This document shows positions 28,576-38,077 of a stretch of DNA of 64,000 nt, in pieces. How positions within the stretch are numbered: position 1 is the stretch's first letter; each line of letters starts with the position of its first letter. Origin of the DNA: M3007 sp964550795. GTDB lineage: Bacteria > Bacteroidota > Bacteroidia > Chitinophagales > Saprospiraceae. A program made the translations under genes and the position numbers. The notes under the pieces are model-generated. The model did not search any database, was not told where the DNA came from, and saw only the letters and a program-made list of their open reading frames with translations. Location of the stretch: assembly GCA_964550795.1 (NCBI GenBank), contig CAZKBH010000010.1, positions 38,515 to 102,514 of the forward strand, written 5' to 3'.

Positions 28576-30270
28576 ATGAAATACTGCTTCATCGCTTTCA
28601 TCCTTTTTTTTCAGGTACAAACCGCCTTCTCCCAGAACACTGTCCCACCGATTCAGTGGCTCAATGACGTGCAAACCAATTTAGGTAGCCAAGACGAGTC
28701 GGGCATCGAAGTGTACGACATTGCCGTCACAGACGATGGCGCGCTGTACGCAGCCATGAGATGTTACTCCGATTGTACCTTTTCCAACGGCCAAACCGTT
28801 ACACCACCCCCGAATGGCGAGTCTCTGGTACTGGTCAAATACGATTTACAGGGCAATATTGATTGGCTCAAGGAATTGGGCTTTGTAGGCATCCTGTTTA
28901 GCGGGGCAAGGGTCATTACCACCAATGCCGGAGGAGTATTCATTGCCGGGTCATTTTCTGTTCCAAGCATCAATTTTGGCAATGGAATCAGTGTATCGCG
29001 CACTTGTAGCAATGATTGTGATGAAATATTTTTGGCCAGATACTCCGCCAGCGGGCAAGCTGAGTGGGCGCGTAGCATCACGGGGAATCAGAATAGTTAT
29101 TTCTCCTTAATTGGACTGGAGACGGACCAAAGTGGCAGATTATACCTAGCAGGTAATTACACAGGTTCCGTATTGAATCTAGGCCCGAATCTGATCTATA
29201 ACAACTTGCCCGGCAGCAGTTTTTTCTGGGCCAATTTTGATGGTTCTACGGGCGCACCGCAAATTGCCCGCTTTGCAAATGCAGACAGTGGCCCGGCTGA
29301 ATTGATTCACCTGGATGTAAACAACAGCGGCCAGGCCGTGCTGGTTGGTACGTTTACCGATTCCCTAAAATTCGCCAGTGGCGTCCGCGTGGAGACCTTC
29401 AACGCTTTTCAACATTATTTCGTGGCTGGGTTGAATCCCAGTGGCGGCGTGACCTGGGCAAGGGTGCTTAGCTCCAGCGAATATGCATACGTAGAAGGTA
29501 TTGACATGGATGAACAGGGTAGGGCGTATTTGGCCGTTGATGCCAGCGAGGACCTCAAATTGGATAATGGTACAATCCTAACTATTTCAACCACCTACGC
29601 GGGTTCCGTTTTGCAATTGAGTGCAACGGGCTTCGCAATTCCTGTTTTTATTGAATTTAATCTGGAAGATTATGCTGTCTCGGATGTAGCCTTGGATAAA
29701 GAGGGTAATATTTACACCAGCGGCTATATTTCGGAAGTCATAAATGTTGCCGGGGAAGACGTTAATTTTGACGGCTGCTTCGATGGTTTGTTGACCGCAA
29801 CCAGCAGCAACGGGCTGCACCTGTGGGCTAGAACCGTGGGTGGGTCCGGCTGCGAAGCGATTGTGAATGCTTATAGTGCTTCTACCATGGCCTTAGATGC
29901 GGATGGCTTTTTGTACACAGCTGGCTTATTTGTGGTCGGATTTTCAGAAGACGGGTTCAACCGACCCGGAGACGGTGCATTTGTGGCCAAATTCAATTCT
30001 AACACCGTCAATACCGAGGAGCCTTACACCTTCGGAACGCTCCCGATTAGCCCAAACCCAAACAACGGGACCTTTAACCTAAACCTTCTATCGGAGCCAG
30101 CCGCCAATGCTTGGCTTCGTATCCATGACCTGAGTGGGCGCGAGGTGTTTAATCAGGAAATTACAAGCCTGCAAACAGAGATCAATACAACTTTGTCCGC
30201 CGGGGCTTACTTCGTCAGTTTGCAAAATGGCGCAAATTTGTTTCGGCAAAAAATGATTGTAAGTCATTGA
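28576..30270 (+). CDS. Secreted SBBP/beta-propeller-type protein with T9SS type A sorting domain
   Basis: 564 residues from ATG 28576, with signal peptide MKYCFIAFILFFQVQTAFS. The body has repeating units of the form D-x-x-G-x-x-Y-x-A-G-x-(F/Y) (for example D-Q-S-G-R-L-Y-L-A-G-N-Y and D-E-Q-G-R-A-Y-L-A-V) and W-A-R/W-L-K motifs. This is the pattern of SBBP/NHL-like propeller proteins common among T9SS cargo. The C terminus, I-S-P-N-P-N-N-G-T-F to the end, is a type A sorting domain. Exported and surface-bound or released. No catalytic motif is seen, so structural or binding roles are likely. Confidence 0.85.
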   Translation: MKYCFIAFILFFQVQTAFSQNTVPPIQWLNDVQTNLGSQDESGIEVYDIAVTDDGALYAAMRCYSDCTFSNGQTVTPPPNGESLVLVKYDLQGNIDWLKELGFVGILFSGARVITTNAGGVFIAGSFSVPSINFGNGISVSRTCSNDCDEIFLARYSASGQAEWARSITGNQNSYFSLIGLETDQSGRLYLAGNYTGSVLNLGPNLIYNNLPGSSFFWANFDGSTGAPQIARFANADSGPAELIHLDVNNSGQAVLVGTFTDSLKFASGVRVETFNAFQHYFVAGLNPSGGVTWARVLSSSEYAYVEGIDMDEQGRAYLAVDASEDLKLDNGTILTISTTYAGSVLQLSATGFAIPVFIEFNLEDYAVSDVALDKEGNIYTSGYISEVINVAGEDVNFDGCFDGLLTATSSNGLHLWARTVGGSGCEAIVNAYSASTMALDADGFLYTAGLFVVGFSEDGFNRPGDGAFVAKFNSNTVNTEEPYTFGTLPISPNPNNGTFNLNLLSEPAANAWLRIHDLSGREVFNQEITSLQTEINTTLSAGAYFVSLQNGANLFRQKMIVSH

Positions 30271-30409
30271 TTTGTAGGGTGTTGAATGGCGTATTACAGT
30301 TCTAGTGGGTTTTATCAGTAAACGAGACAACCCAGCTAAAGCTTGATTAATCGAGTCCTTGACTCCCGGACAACAAAAATGTGTACGCTTTCAAACTGTG
30401 GAAAACGAA

Positions 30410-30442
30410 TTGTTTAGAATGTAATGGAGCTTGTTACTTTTG
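30410..30442 (+). promoter_or_regulatory. mutS promoter, predicted leaderless
   Basis: TTG (30410-30412), 22-bp spacer, TACTTTTG (30435-30442). Both boxes and the spacing fit the consensus. The -7 box ends 7 nt before the ATG at 30450, so transcription should start at about the A of the start codon. Confidence 0.7.
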
Positions 30443-30449
30443 CCCACCC

Positions 30450-33198
30450 ATGGCAAGAACAAAAAAAGACGGAACACCTGGCTCCGGCAGCGTCACCACC
30501 ACGCCGCTCATGCAGCAGTACATTCAGGTTAAAACCCAGTACCCGGATGCAGTGCTCTTGTTCCGCGTAGGCGATTTTTACGAAACTTTTGGAGAAGATG
30601 CCGTGAAGGCCAGCCGTGCCCTTGGCATCACCCTCACGAGTCGCAACAACGGCGGCTCCGACATCGAACTGGCAGGATTCCCGTACCATTCGCTGGATCT
30701 GTACTTGCCTCGACTGGTTCGGGCGGGTTATCGGGTGGCCATTTGTGAGCAGATGGAGAAGCCCACGCCCGGAAAAGTGGTTCGCCGAGCTGTTACCGAG
30801 GTTGTTACACCTGGGGTCACAACCGACGATGCCCTGCTCGACCACGGCGCGAATAACTTTTTGGCCACTTTAGCCTACGGTCCAAACGAGCAACACGGTC
30901 TTGCTTTTCTCGATATTTCAACGGGCGAATTTTTCGTTTCCGAGGGCGACACTGGTTCGGTGGATAAACTCCTGCAAAGCTTCAAACCGGCCGAAATCAT
31001 CCTCCCCAAAAGCCGTGTAAAAGAGTTTATCGCCGTTTATGGGGATAAATTCTACACCAACACGCTCGAAGACTGGATTTTTACCCGCGATTTTGCCCGC
31101 GAAAAACTCCTCAACCATTTCCAAACTGCCAGCCTCAAGGGCTTCGGGGTGGAAGATCTCGACCTGGCCCAAACAGCTGCCGGTGCCGCGCTGCACTACC
31201 TCGCAGCCATGGAAAACAACCGGCTCGCACACATTACCACCCTCAGCCGCTTGCAAACCGAACAGTTTGTCTGGCTCGACCGGTTCACGATTCGCAACCT
31301 GGAACTGGTGAGCAGCAATCACGAAAGTGGCATTTCGCTCTTGCAAGTGCTGGATAAAACCGTGTCTCCGATGGGTGCGCGGATGTTGAAAAAATGGGTT
31401 TTGCTGCCCCTCACCAAAATCGGTCAAATCCGCGAACGACACGATGCGGTAGGGTTTTTGTTGGAAAACACGCTGTTTGCACAAGAAATTGAGCCGCATG
31501 TCCGCCATATCGGAGATTTGGAACGGCTCATGGCTAAAACCTCCGTTGGCAAAATTAGTCCGCGCGAGGTCATGCANNNNNNNNNNGGTCTTAATGGATA
31601 TCAATATGCCCGAAGTTGACGGAATTGAAGGTTTAAAAAGGTTGTTGACACCCGGACATCCCGTAGAGGGAAATACCTCCGAGGCAGATACAAGCGCTCC
31701 CCCCGTACTTGGGCGCATTGCAGAAGCGCTAAACCCATGTTTAAGCCTCCGTACCCGGATTGAATGCGACCTGGCACCCGAACCGCCTGTTGACATCCGA
31801 AAGGGCGGTGCCATGGCCGATGGCTGCAACCCTGATCTCGACGAACTTCGCCACATTGTGCGTAATAGCCGCGAGATGTTGCTCGAAATTCAACAACGGG
31901 AAATCGAGCGCACGGGCATCACGAGTTTGAAGGTTGCGTTCAACAATGTTTTTGGGTACTACATTGAAGTTACCTCCAAATGGAAAGATCAGGTTCCACC
32001 CGAATGGACCCGCAAGCAGACCATCGCCAATGGGGAGCGGTTCATTACCGAGGAACTTAAAATATTGGAAGCCAAGATTTTAGGGGCAGAAGAGAAGATT
32101 CAGGCGCTTGAAGAACAGCTGTTCCGCGCCTTGGTGGAGGAAATTGCAAACTATATTCAGCCCATTCAACTCAACGCGCACCTGGTGGCACAGCTGGATT
32201 GTCTGCTGGCTTTTGCGAAAGTCGCCCAGAAGCACAACTACGTGCGCCCGGAGCTGGATGATTCAACCCTGCTCGATATCCGCGAAGGCCGCCATCCGGT
32301 CATTGAAACCCTCTTGCCACTCGGGGAGCAATTTGTGCCCAATGATGTATTTCTCGACAGTGAATCGGTGCAAATTATCCTCATCACGGGGCCAAATATG
32401 GCGGGTAAATCTGCCCTGCTGCGCCAAACCGCACTCATCACCCTCATGGCTCAAATGGGCAGTTTTGTGCCCGCAGCCAGCGCGCGCATTGGTTTGGTGG
32501 ATAAAGTATTCACCCGCGTAGGAGCGTCGGATAATATCAGTGGCGGAGAGAGTACGTTCATGGTGGAGATGAACGAAACGGCCTTGATTATGAATAACAT
32601 CAGTGATCGCTCGCTCATTCTGCTCGATGAAATAGGGCGCGGCACCAGTACCTACGATGGTATCAGCATCGCCTGGAGTCTCGCCGAATACCTGCACGAC
32701 AACGAGCGTGCGCATCCCAAAACCCTGTTTGCCACCCACTATCACGAACTCAACGAATTGGCCGAAAGTCACGACCGCATCCATAATTTCCACGTTAGCA
32801 CGAAAGAAGTGGGACAAAAAGTGGTGTTTTTGCGCAAACTTGTGCCCGGTGGCTCCAACCACTCTTTCGGTATTCACGTGGCGCGGATGGCCGGTATGCC
32901 ACAATCCATCGTGCTTCGCGCCCACGAAATCCTGAAAACGCTGGAGGAAAAATCGGTGGAAGGGGAGCGGACTGCGGCTAAAACGTCCTCCTCGGAATCT
33001 GCAACACAGCCAACTACGGCAGATCTAAAAAAGAAAGTAAAAAACATTGCTGCTCCGCTCCAATTGCACATTTTTGATGTGGACGATTACACTTTAAAAA
33101 TTAAGGAGTCCCTGCTCTCGCTGGATCTGAACACCATGACCCCGATGGATGCCCTTTGGAAATTGAGTGAGTTGGTGAAGATTGCGGAGAAGAAATAA
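30450..33198 (+). CDS. mutS: DNA mismatch repair protein MutS, interrupted by an assembly gap
   Basis: About 910 residues, read as 30450-31576 and 31587-33198. The ATG at 30450 is preferred over one at 30381 because the extra 23 residues are not family-like and the promoter sits between them. MutS recognises mismatches and recruits MutL. The mismatch-reading motif G-D-F-Y-E-T-F-G (Phe and Glu) lies near residue 38. The Walker A G-P-N-M-A-G-K-S is at about 32389-32415, the Walker B L-I-L-L-D-E-I-G-R-G-T-S-T at about 32614-32655, and the C-terminal helix-turn-helix region follows. Just after the gap the first 12 residues (V-L-M-D-I-N-M-P-E-V-D-G) look like a response-regulator receiver domain, not MutS, which suggests an error at the contig edge. 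Confidence 0.95.
31577..31586. other. Assembly gap (10 N) inside mutS with suspicious right edge
   Basis: The left flank ends in normal MutS sequence (K-I-S-P-R-E-V-M). The right flank, up to about 31622, encodes a receiver-domain phosphorylation-site motif before normal MutS resumes (G-L-K-R-L-L). The true sequence at the junction is unknown. Confidence 0.9.
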
Positions 33199-33231
33199 AC
33201 GTGCTATTTGTCTGGAATAAATGTAATAACT

Positions 33232-34182
33232 ATGAACCCAGTCCTCATTTCGATCATCGTTCCTGCTTACAACGAGGAGGAAAATCTTGCCGAGGCGGTT
33301 CAGAAAATTTCAGAACAACTGGCCCCGCTTCGGGTCCAATATACCTTTGAACTCATATTTGTGAACGATGGCAGCAGCGATAAAACCTTGAGTTTGCTCC
33401 GCCAATTGCACCAAAAACATCCTGATTGGGTGCATTATCTGAGTTTTTCGCGCAATTTTGGCCACATGGGCGCTTTGCGTTGCGGCTACGATCACGCGCG
33501 CGGGCAGGCGGTGATTTGTATGGACGCTGATTTGCAGCACCCGCCGGCTTACATCCCCGTTTTTTTGGAAAAATGGGCGGAAGGATACGAAATTGTGTAC
33601 ACGGCTCGACAGGATGATGCAAAAACTGGCTGGTTTAAACGCATGAGCTCTGTGTATTTTTACCGCTTGATGAACCGCTTCTCCGACGTGTATATTGAGC
33701 CGGGAGCAGCAGATTTTAGGCTGCTGGATCGTAAAGTGGTTGATTTAATTCGCCACTCACAGGAAAGCGATTTGTTTATCCGGGGCTTTATTCCCTGGGT
33801 GGGTTTTCGGCAATTTCAGATTCCGTACAAACCTGATCCTCGATTTGCCGGTCAATCCAAGTACACCTTGAAAAAAATGCTTCGGCTGGCCCTCAATGGC
33901 ATCACTGCGTTTTCAGTGCGCCCTCTGCGAATCGCTACTTTTTTGGGGGCAATCATTTCCGGGATGGCCTTTTTGTATGCATTTTATGCCCTTTACGCCC
34001 ATTTTGTGCTTCAAGAGACCGTACAAGGCTGGACTTCGGTCTTGATCTCGGTACTCGTGATGGGTGGACTTCAACTGCTCACCCTGGGTATTATTGGTGA
34101 ATACTTGGGGCGTCTATTTTTGCAGGCCAAAGGCCGTCCGCCGTACATTGTACAGGAGCATTCTTTTCCCGTCTCAAAGTAA
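33232..34182 (+). CDS. Family 2 glycosyltransferase with two C-terminal membrane helices (GtrB/DPM-like)
   Basis: 316 residues; ATG 33232 gives the canonical start N-P-V-L-I-S-I-I-V-P-A-Y-N-E-E-E-N-L. The nucleotide-binding and metal motifs F-V-N-D-G-S-S-D and M-D-A-D-L-Q-H-P-P are intact. G-A-A-D-F-R-L-L-D-R and the S-K-Y-T-L-K-K-M amphipathic helix come before two membrane segments near residues 235-260 and 275-300. This is the plan of GtrB/ArnC/polyprenyl-phosphate glycosyltransferases, which load a sugar onto undecaprenyl phosphate at the inner face of the membrane. The multi-spanning gene 30 nt downstream is a plausible partner that uses the lipid-linked sugar. Confidence 0.9.
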   Translation: MNPVLISIIVPAYNEEENLAEAVQKISEQLAPLRVQYTFELIFVNDGSSDKTLSLLRQLHQKHPDWVHYLSFSRNFGHMGALRCGYDHARGQAVICMDADLQHPPAYIPVFLEKWAEGYEIVYTARQDDAKTGWFKRMSSVYFYRLMNRFSDVYIEPGAADFRLLDRKVVDLIRHSQESDLFIRGFIPWVGFRQFQIPYKPDPRFAGQSKYTLKKMLRLALNGITAFSVRPLRIATFLGAIISGMAFLYAFYALYAHFVLQETVQGWTSVLISVLVMGGLQLLTLGIIGEYLGRLFLQAKGRPPYIVQEHSFPVSK

Positions 34183-34211
34183 TTTGACGCTTTTTCAACA
34201 GACTGATATCT

Positions 34212-35498
34212 ATGCGTTTCCGACTTTACCGCACCCTGTTTATCCTGTTTTTGGTTGGTGAGATATTGCTCATCACATCGCAGCGTTTGCGCTATTTTGG
34301 TTTCAGGGAAAATGCCGTTCTGTTGCTACTGCTGACGGCGCTCATGGGTTTATTTGCCGTCTTGGCCTCGTTTGAAAAAGCGCAGTTCAGCGCGAATCTG
34401 CCGGAACATCCTTGGGAAAAATGGTTTCGTATCGTAGTGGTCGGCGTTGGGGGCGTGTTGTGTGTGTTTCATTTTCAGCTGGAAATCAGTGATGTCCCAA
34501 TTGACTCGCGTCGTTCTGATATTTTACCTACCATTCAGGTAATGAATCAACGACTGATTCAGGGGCAATATCCGTATAACGTGATTAAGAGTTTCGGATA
34601 TGAACTGAGCCCCACTTATTTGCCCCTGATGTGGATGCCATTTTTGCCAGCAACGTTGTTTAATTTTGACGAGCGATGGATGGCTTTTTTAATTTGGGCG
34701 ATCGCTGCGGTGTTGTTGGTTCGGCAGGCCTATATTGAACGATTGAGCACGGAGGCAAAATGGCTCATTACCCTGCTGCCTTTTTTTCATTTTATCATCA
34801 TTGAAGAAGGTACTAACGACACTTTTGGCAATACCTGCGAGATTATGATTGCGGGATTTTATATGCTTTTTGCGCTTCAATTGACCAAAATACGCAAAAT
34901 TTTAGCGGGGAATCCAGTAAAAAGCGGGGCGGTTATGGCCGTTTTTCTTTCCCTTTGTCTGCTCTCCCGCTACTCGTTTCTATTGTGGCTTCCGCTTTGT
35001 TTTGTGGTAGTTTGGACAGAAAACCGAAAACTGGCACTGAGCACCGCCGCTTGGGTCCTTGGATTTGTGCTGGTGATTTTTGTTATTCCGTTCCTCAGCA
35101 AAGACCCAATGATTTATTTCAATGGCCTAAAACATTACGAAAAGGCAGCATTGATAATATGGGAAAGCCCCGAACTTTCCGGTATTTTGTACGAAGGACA
35201 AGGTTTAGCAGGGTTGTTTCGCCACGATATGACCGGGGAAATGTCTGAGCGACTTGCCGCATTGCAACGCAGTCATGTCCTGTTTTCTCTGGCATCAGTG
35301 ATCATTTGTGGCTTGATTTGGTGGAAAAAACGCGCGCAGATGCAACATCTTTCCCTTTTTCTGCTTGGTAGTCTCAAATTTTACTTCGCGTTTTTTTATG
35401 GGTTTATTCAGGTTCCTTATACATACCTAATGCTGACGCCCTGTTTTCTGAGCGTAGCGATGCTCGTGGCATGGTACCGACAGGAAGAACCCGCCTGA
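34212..35498 (+). CDS. Polytopic membrane protein, possible GT-C (GT87/DUF2029-like) glycosyltransferase
   Basis: 428 residues from ATG 34212 with roughly ten membrane helices. The first loop after helix three contains D-V-P-I-D-S-R-R-S-D and G-Q-Y-P-Y-N-V-I, reminiscent of the acidic periplasmic loop of GT-C enzymes, and Y-L-P-L-M-W-M-P-F-L-P follows, as in GT87 proteins. It starts 29 nt after the polyprenyl-sugar synthase-like gene, so a pair that makes and then transfers a lipid-linked sugar is a reasonable inference. Sequence alone does not prove the family. Confidence 0.65.
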   Translation: MRFRLYRTLFILFLVGEILLITSQRLRYFGFRENAVLLLLLTALMGLFAVLASFEKAQFSANLPEHPWEKWFRIVVVGVGGVLCVFHFQLEISDVPIDSRRSDILPTIQVMNQRLIQGQYPYNVIKSFGYELSPTYLPLMWMPFLPATLFNFDERWMAFLIWAIAAVLLVRQAYIERLSTEAKWLITLLPFFHFIIIEEGTNDTFGNTCEIMIAGFYMLFALQLTKIRKILAGNPVKSGAVMAVFLSLCLLSRYSFLLWLPLCFVVVWTENRKLALSTAAWVLGFVLVIFVIPFLSKDPMIYFNGLKHYEKAALIIWESPELSGILYEGQGLAGLFRHDMTGEMSERLAALQRSHVLFSLASVIICGLIWWKKRAQMQHLSLFLLGSLKFYFAFFYGFIQVPYTYLMLTPCFLSVAMLVAWYRQEEPA

Positions 35499-35526
35499 GC
35501 GGAAAATATAACTGTCAAATCATAGG

Positions 35527-36078
35527 TCATTCGGTGGATGCGACACTCGCTTGCGAGACGTGCCGTTTCGCGTGTAGGACCAGATATTCGAGCAAATCGC
35601 CCAGCGTAAATTTGGAAATACTCCATTGCATCGGCTTGATGCGCGGCATATTGGTGTCCACCTCGCGCGCTTGGCGCAGCAGCCGAAGCATCATTTCGAG
35701 GTTAATGAGGAACACTTTTACCTCGTTGGGTCTAACATTCAGGAGCTTGGAAGGGTCAATGGCTTTGCTGCTCCGGCGCGGACGTAAAGGGGCGGGGTTG
35801 GCAGCGCGTACAGCCCGTCGGCCAAACCAATTGGAACGCCTTTCTTGCACAGGAAGCCATCTGCGTGCTTTCGCTTTGTGGAGCGCTAATTCTATTCTAG
35901 GGAGATAGTAGTCGAACTGTGCATTCAGGTGCGCAAAACATTCCTGCGCATTCCATTTTTCAGGCGCGGGGCGCAACAACAACGCTGCTTGAGGCTGCTC
36001 TGCAAAATTTGCGCGAACCAATTTCAACAGTTCGCTCAGGTCGGATTCCAATCGGTCGAGCAATTCGGGTTGTGTCAT
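35527..36078 (-). CDS. DinB-like (DinB_2 superfamily) protein
   Basis: 183 residues, ATG at 36078 (a longer reading from 36114 is less likely). It is a four-helix-bundle-type sequence with P-E-K-W-N-A-Q-E-C-F-A-H-L-N near residue 40 and L-G-D-L-L-E-Y-L-V-L-H-A-K-R-H near the C terminus. The histidines at these two places are the usual metal ligands of the DinB/YfiT fold, whose members include thiol-dependent transferases. The host has a bacillithiol gene (bshC), so a bacillithiol-dependent activity is conceivable. The middle is unusually rich in Arg and Pro. It is a single gene with a -7-like TACTTTTG box at 36112-36119 on its strand but no good -33. Confidence 0.75.
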   Translation of the reverse strand: MTQPELLDRLESDLSELLKLVRANFAEQPQAALLLRPAPEKWNAQECFAHLNAQFDYYLPRIELALHKAKARRWLPVQERRSNWFGRRAVRAANPAPLRPRRSSKAIDPSKLLNVRPNEVKVFLINLEMMLRLLRQAREVDTNMPRIKPMQWSISKFTLGDLLEYLVLHAKRHVSQASVASTE

Positions 36079-36280
36079 CGTATCTTTCGTAAGGTAGCGT
36101 GTAGCGGTAGGCAAAAGTAATGTGTTATTTTTTTAAAGCGCTGTTAAAACGTGTGTTTGTAGTTTATTGATTCGATCTTTGGAGATTAATCTGAACGGCT
36201 AGATGGATGGACGTTCAACAAATTGCATCAAAACTCGTTTGTATGCCCGTATCTTCGCACCGCGTTAACCGCAGCACGAC

Positions 36281-36676
36281 TTGAACTACATTCGACAACA
36301 TATCCTGTTTCGCTACTTTTGGCTACTTATGGCAGCCCACATCTTCAACTGTGTGGTAGATGCCCCTGACCCTGAGCCACAAAATGTACCAGAAGATTTA
36401 AGTTACAACGATATGGAAAGTATCGTGGAAGTGATTGCGGAACAAGTCCTGGGCTGGGACAATTTTTTCCCGGAATACGACGACCATGATTCAGAGGACT
36501 CTGAACTAAACAAGTCGAAAAAAACCCTCGACATTTTTGAGACACCCAACAAATTTATTTTCCCCAAAAAGCACCTGAGTTTTGCTTGGGATACTTCCCT
36601 CGCCTCTTTTGCCGACGATCGCTGCTTGAACCAATATCTCGGCAGACCCACCGCTCCGCCTCCCTGGCAGGTTTAA
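36281..36676 (+). CDS. Small hypothetical protein with N-terminal membrane/signal segment
   Basis: 131 residues from a TTG at 36281; the frame is closed by a TAA at 36266 and no ATG precedes the hydrophobic segment, so TTG is the only start that keeps it (first ATG 36329). Residues 9-27 form a hydrophobic helix. The mature part is acidic (Y-D-D-H-D-S-E-D-S-E) and ends in a Pro-rich tail. No family is recognised. It precedes the RND efflux operon by 130 bp on the same strand, and could be a small periplasmic accessory or unrelated. Confidence 0.6.
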   Translation: MNYIRQHILFRYFWLLMAAHIFNCVVDAPDPEPQNVPEDLSYNDMESIVEVIAEQVLGWDNFFPEYDDHDSEDSELNKSKKTLDIFETPNKFIFPKKHLSFAWDTSLASFADDRCLNQYLGRPTAPPPWQV

Positions 36677-36808
36677 TTTAGCGGTTTCATTCCATTTTTT
36701 TGAATTCACCCATTTGTCGTGCATGACCATGTGCAGCACGGCGCTCATTTGGCTTTGATAATCCGTTTTGGCGGGTGTATCAGTGCCTACTTTGTATATT
36801 AAAGAACA

Positions 36809-37939
36809 ATGAAAAAAGTAATATTTTCTGTTGGCATATTTGCCGCATTACTGGTCACTGCTTGTACAAACCAGCCCGAATCCGTTGCCGTTGAGCAGGT
36901 CGGCAAATTCCCGGTTACCCACCCCTATTTGACCGATACAAGTTTCATCAGCGAGTATGTGGCCGAAATCCAATCAGTTCAAAATGTTGAAATACGTGCC
37001 AGAATCAAGTCTTTTGTACGGGCCATTCATGTGGATGAAGGTAAGTCCGTAAAAAAAGGACAATTGCTGTTCAGTTTTGCCGATCAGGTATTCCAGGAAG
37101 AACTCAACAAGGCACAAGCTATGCTAAACGCTGCCGAAGCCGAGTCAAACGTACTTGCCTTGGAAATCCGCAACATTCAATCTCTGGTGGACAAAAACGT
37201 GGTGTCCAAAACTGAGCTGGAAATTGCCGAGTCAAATTTGGAAGTACTCAAAGCAAAAATCGAAGAGGCCAAATCCGATGCTGCTGCGGCGCGGCACAAC
37301 CTGAGTTTTACCCAAATCCGTGCGCCTTTTGACGGGGTGGTGAGCCGAATCCCTTACAAGGTGGGTAGCCTGGTGGAAGAAGGTGATTTGTTAACTACGA
37401 TTTCAGACAACGGGGCGGTTTTTGCCTATTTCAATGTGTCGGAACAGGAATATCTCGGGATGACCCAACAAAAGGATTTTTTGCAAAAAAGTAACCTGAC
37501 CCTGCTTTTGGCCGACGGGCAGCCGCATCAATTTAAGGGTGCTATCGAAACCATTGATGGTCAATTTGATAAAAACACGGGTAATATCGCTTTCCGGGCA
37601 CGGTTCCCAAACCCAAAACAACTGCTCCGCCATGGCTCCAGTGGAAAAGTACAGATCGAACAAAAACTGAAAAATGTCATGATTATCCCGCAAAAATCCA
37701 CCTTCGAGGTGCAAGACAAAACGTATGTCTATTGCGTGGACGAGCAAAATGTAGTCAGTTTGCGCTGTGTGGTTCCTAAAATCCGCCTGCCACACCTTTT
37801 TGTCGTGGAATCTGGATTGAGCACCAAAGATCGGGTCATTTACGAGGGCATTCAGAATGTTCGGGAAGGGGAGAAAGTGGAAATTGCACTACTGGAGGAG
37901 CCTAAACCTCAAGTTTTATCTCAATTGTTGGCTGAGTAA
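36809..37939 (+). CDS. RND efflux periplasmic adaptor (membrane fusion protein), lipoprotein
   Basis: 376 residues from ATG 36809. The signal ends in a lipobox L-V-T-A-C, so it should be lipid-anchored. The order is that of HlyD/AcrA adaptors: barrel-sandwich half motif (V-E-I-R-A-R-I-K-S-F-V near residue 55), a coiled-coil hairpin (about residues 90-165), the second lipoyl half (I-R-A-P-F-D-G-V-V-S-R-I), a beta-barrel domain and a membrane-proximal domain. It links the inner-membrane pump encoded 138 bp downstream to the outer-membrane factor at 42673. A near-consensus promoter (TTTTG, about 18 bp, TACTTTG) lies just upstream. Confidence 0.93.
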   Translation: MKKVIFSVGIFAALLVTACTNQPESVAVEQVGKFPVTHPYLTDTSFISEYVAEIQSVQNVEIRARIKSFVRAIHVDEGKSVKKGQLLFSFADQVFQEELNKAQAMLNAAEAESNVLALEIRNIQSLVDKNVVSKTELEIAESNLEVLKAKIEEAKSDAAAARHNLSFTQIRAPFDGVVSRIPYKVGSLVEEGDLLTTISDNGAVFAYFNVSEQEYLGMTQQKDFLQKSNLTLLLADGQPHQFKGAIETIDGQFDKNTGNIAFRARFPNPKQLLRHGSSGKVQIEQKLKNVMIIPQKSTFEVQDKTYVYCVDEQNVVSLRCVVPKIRLPHLFVVESGLSTKDRVIYEGIQNVREGEKVEIALLEEPKPQVLSQLLAE

Positions 37940-38077
37940 GCATCTGCTTGCTCAGCGCTTTGGGCAGCGGTAAGTAGCGGGATAGCCTGCTATTTGTCTT
38001 TCCCATTCATGCCTCTTTTCCGGAATTGACCCCGAAAAAGGAGCTATTTCTTTGAGATAAAACTAAAAAATGCCATC

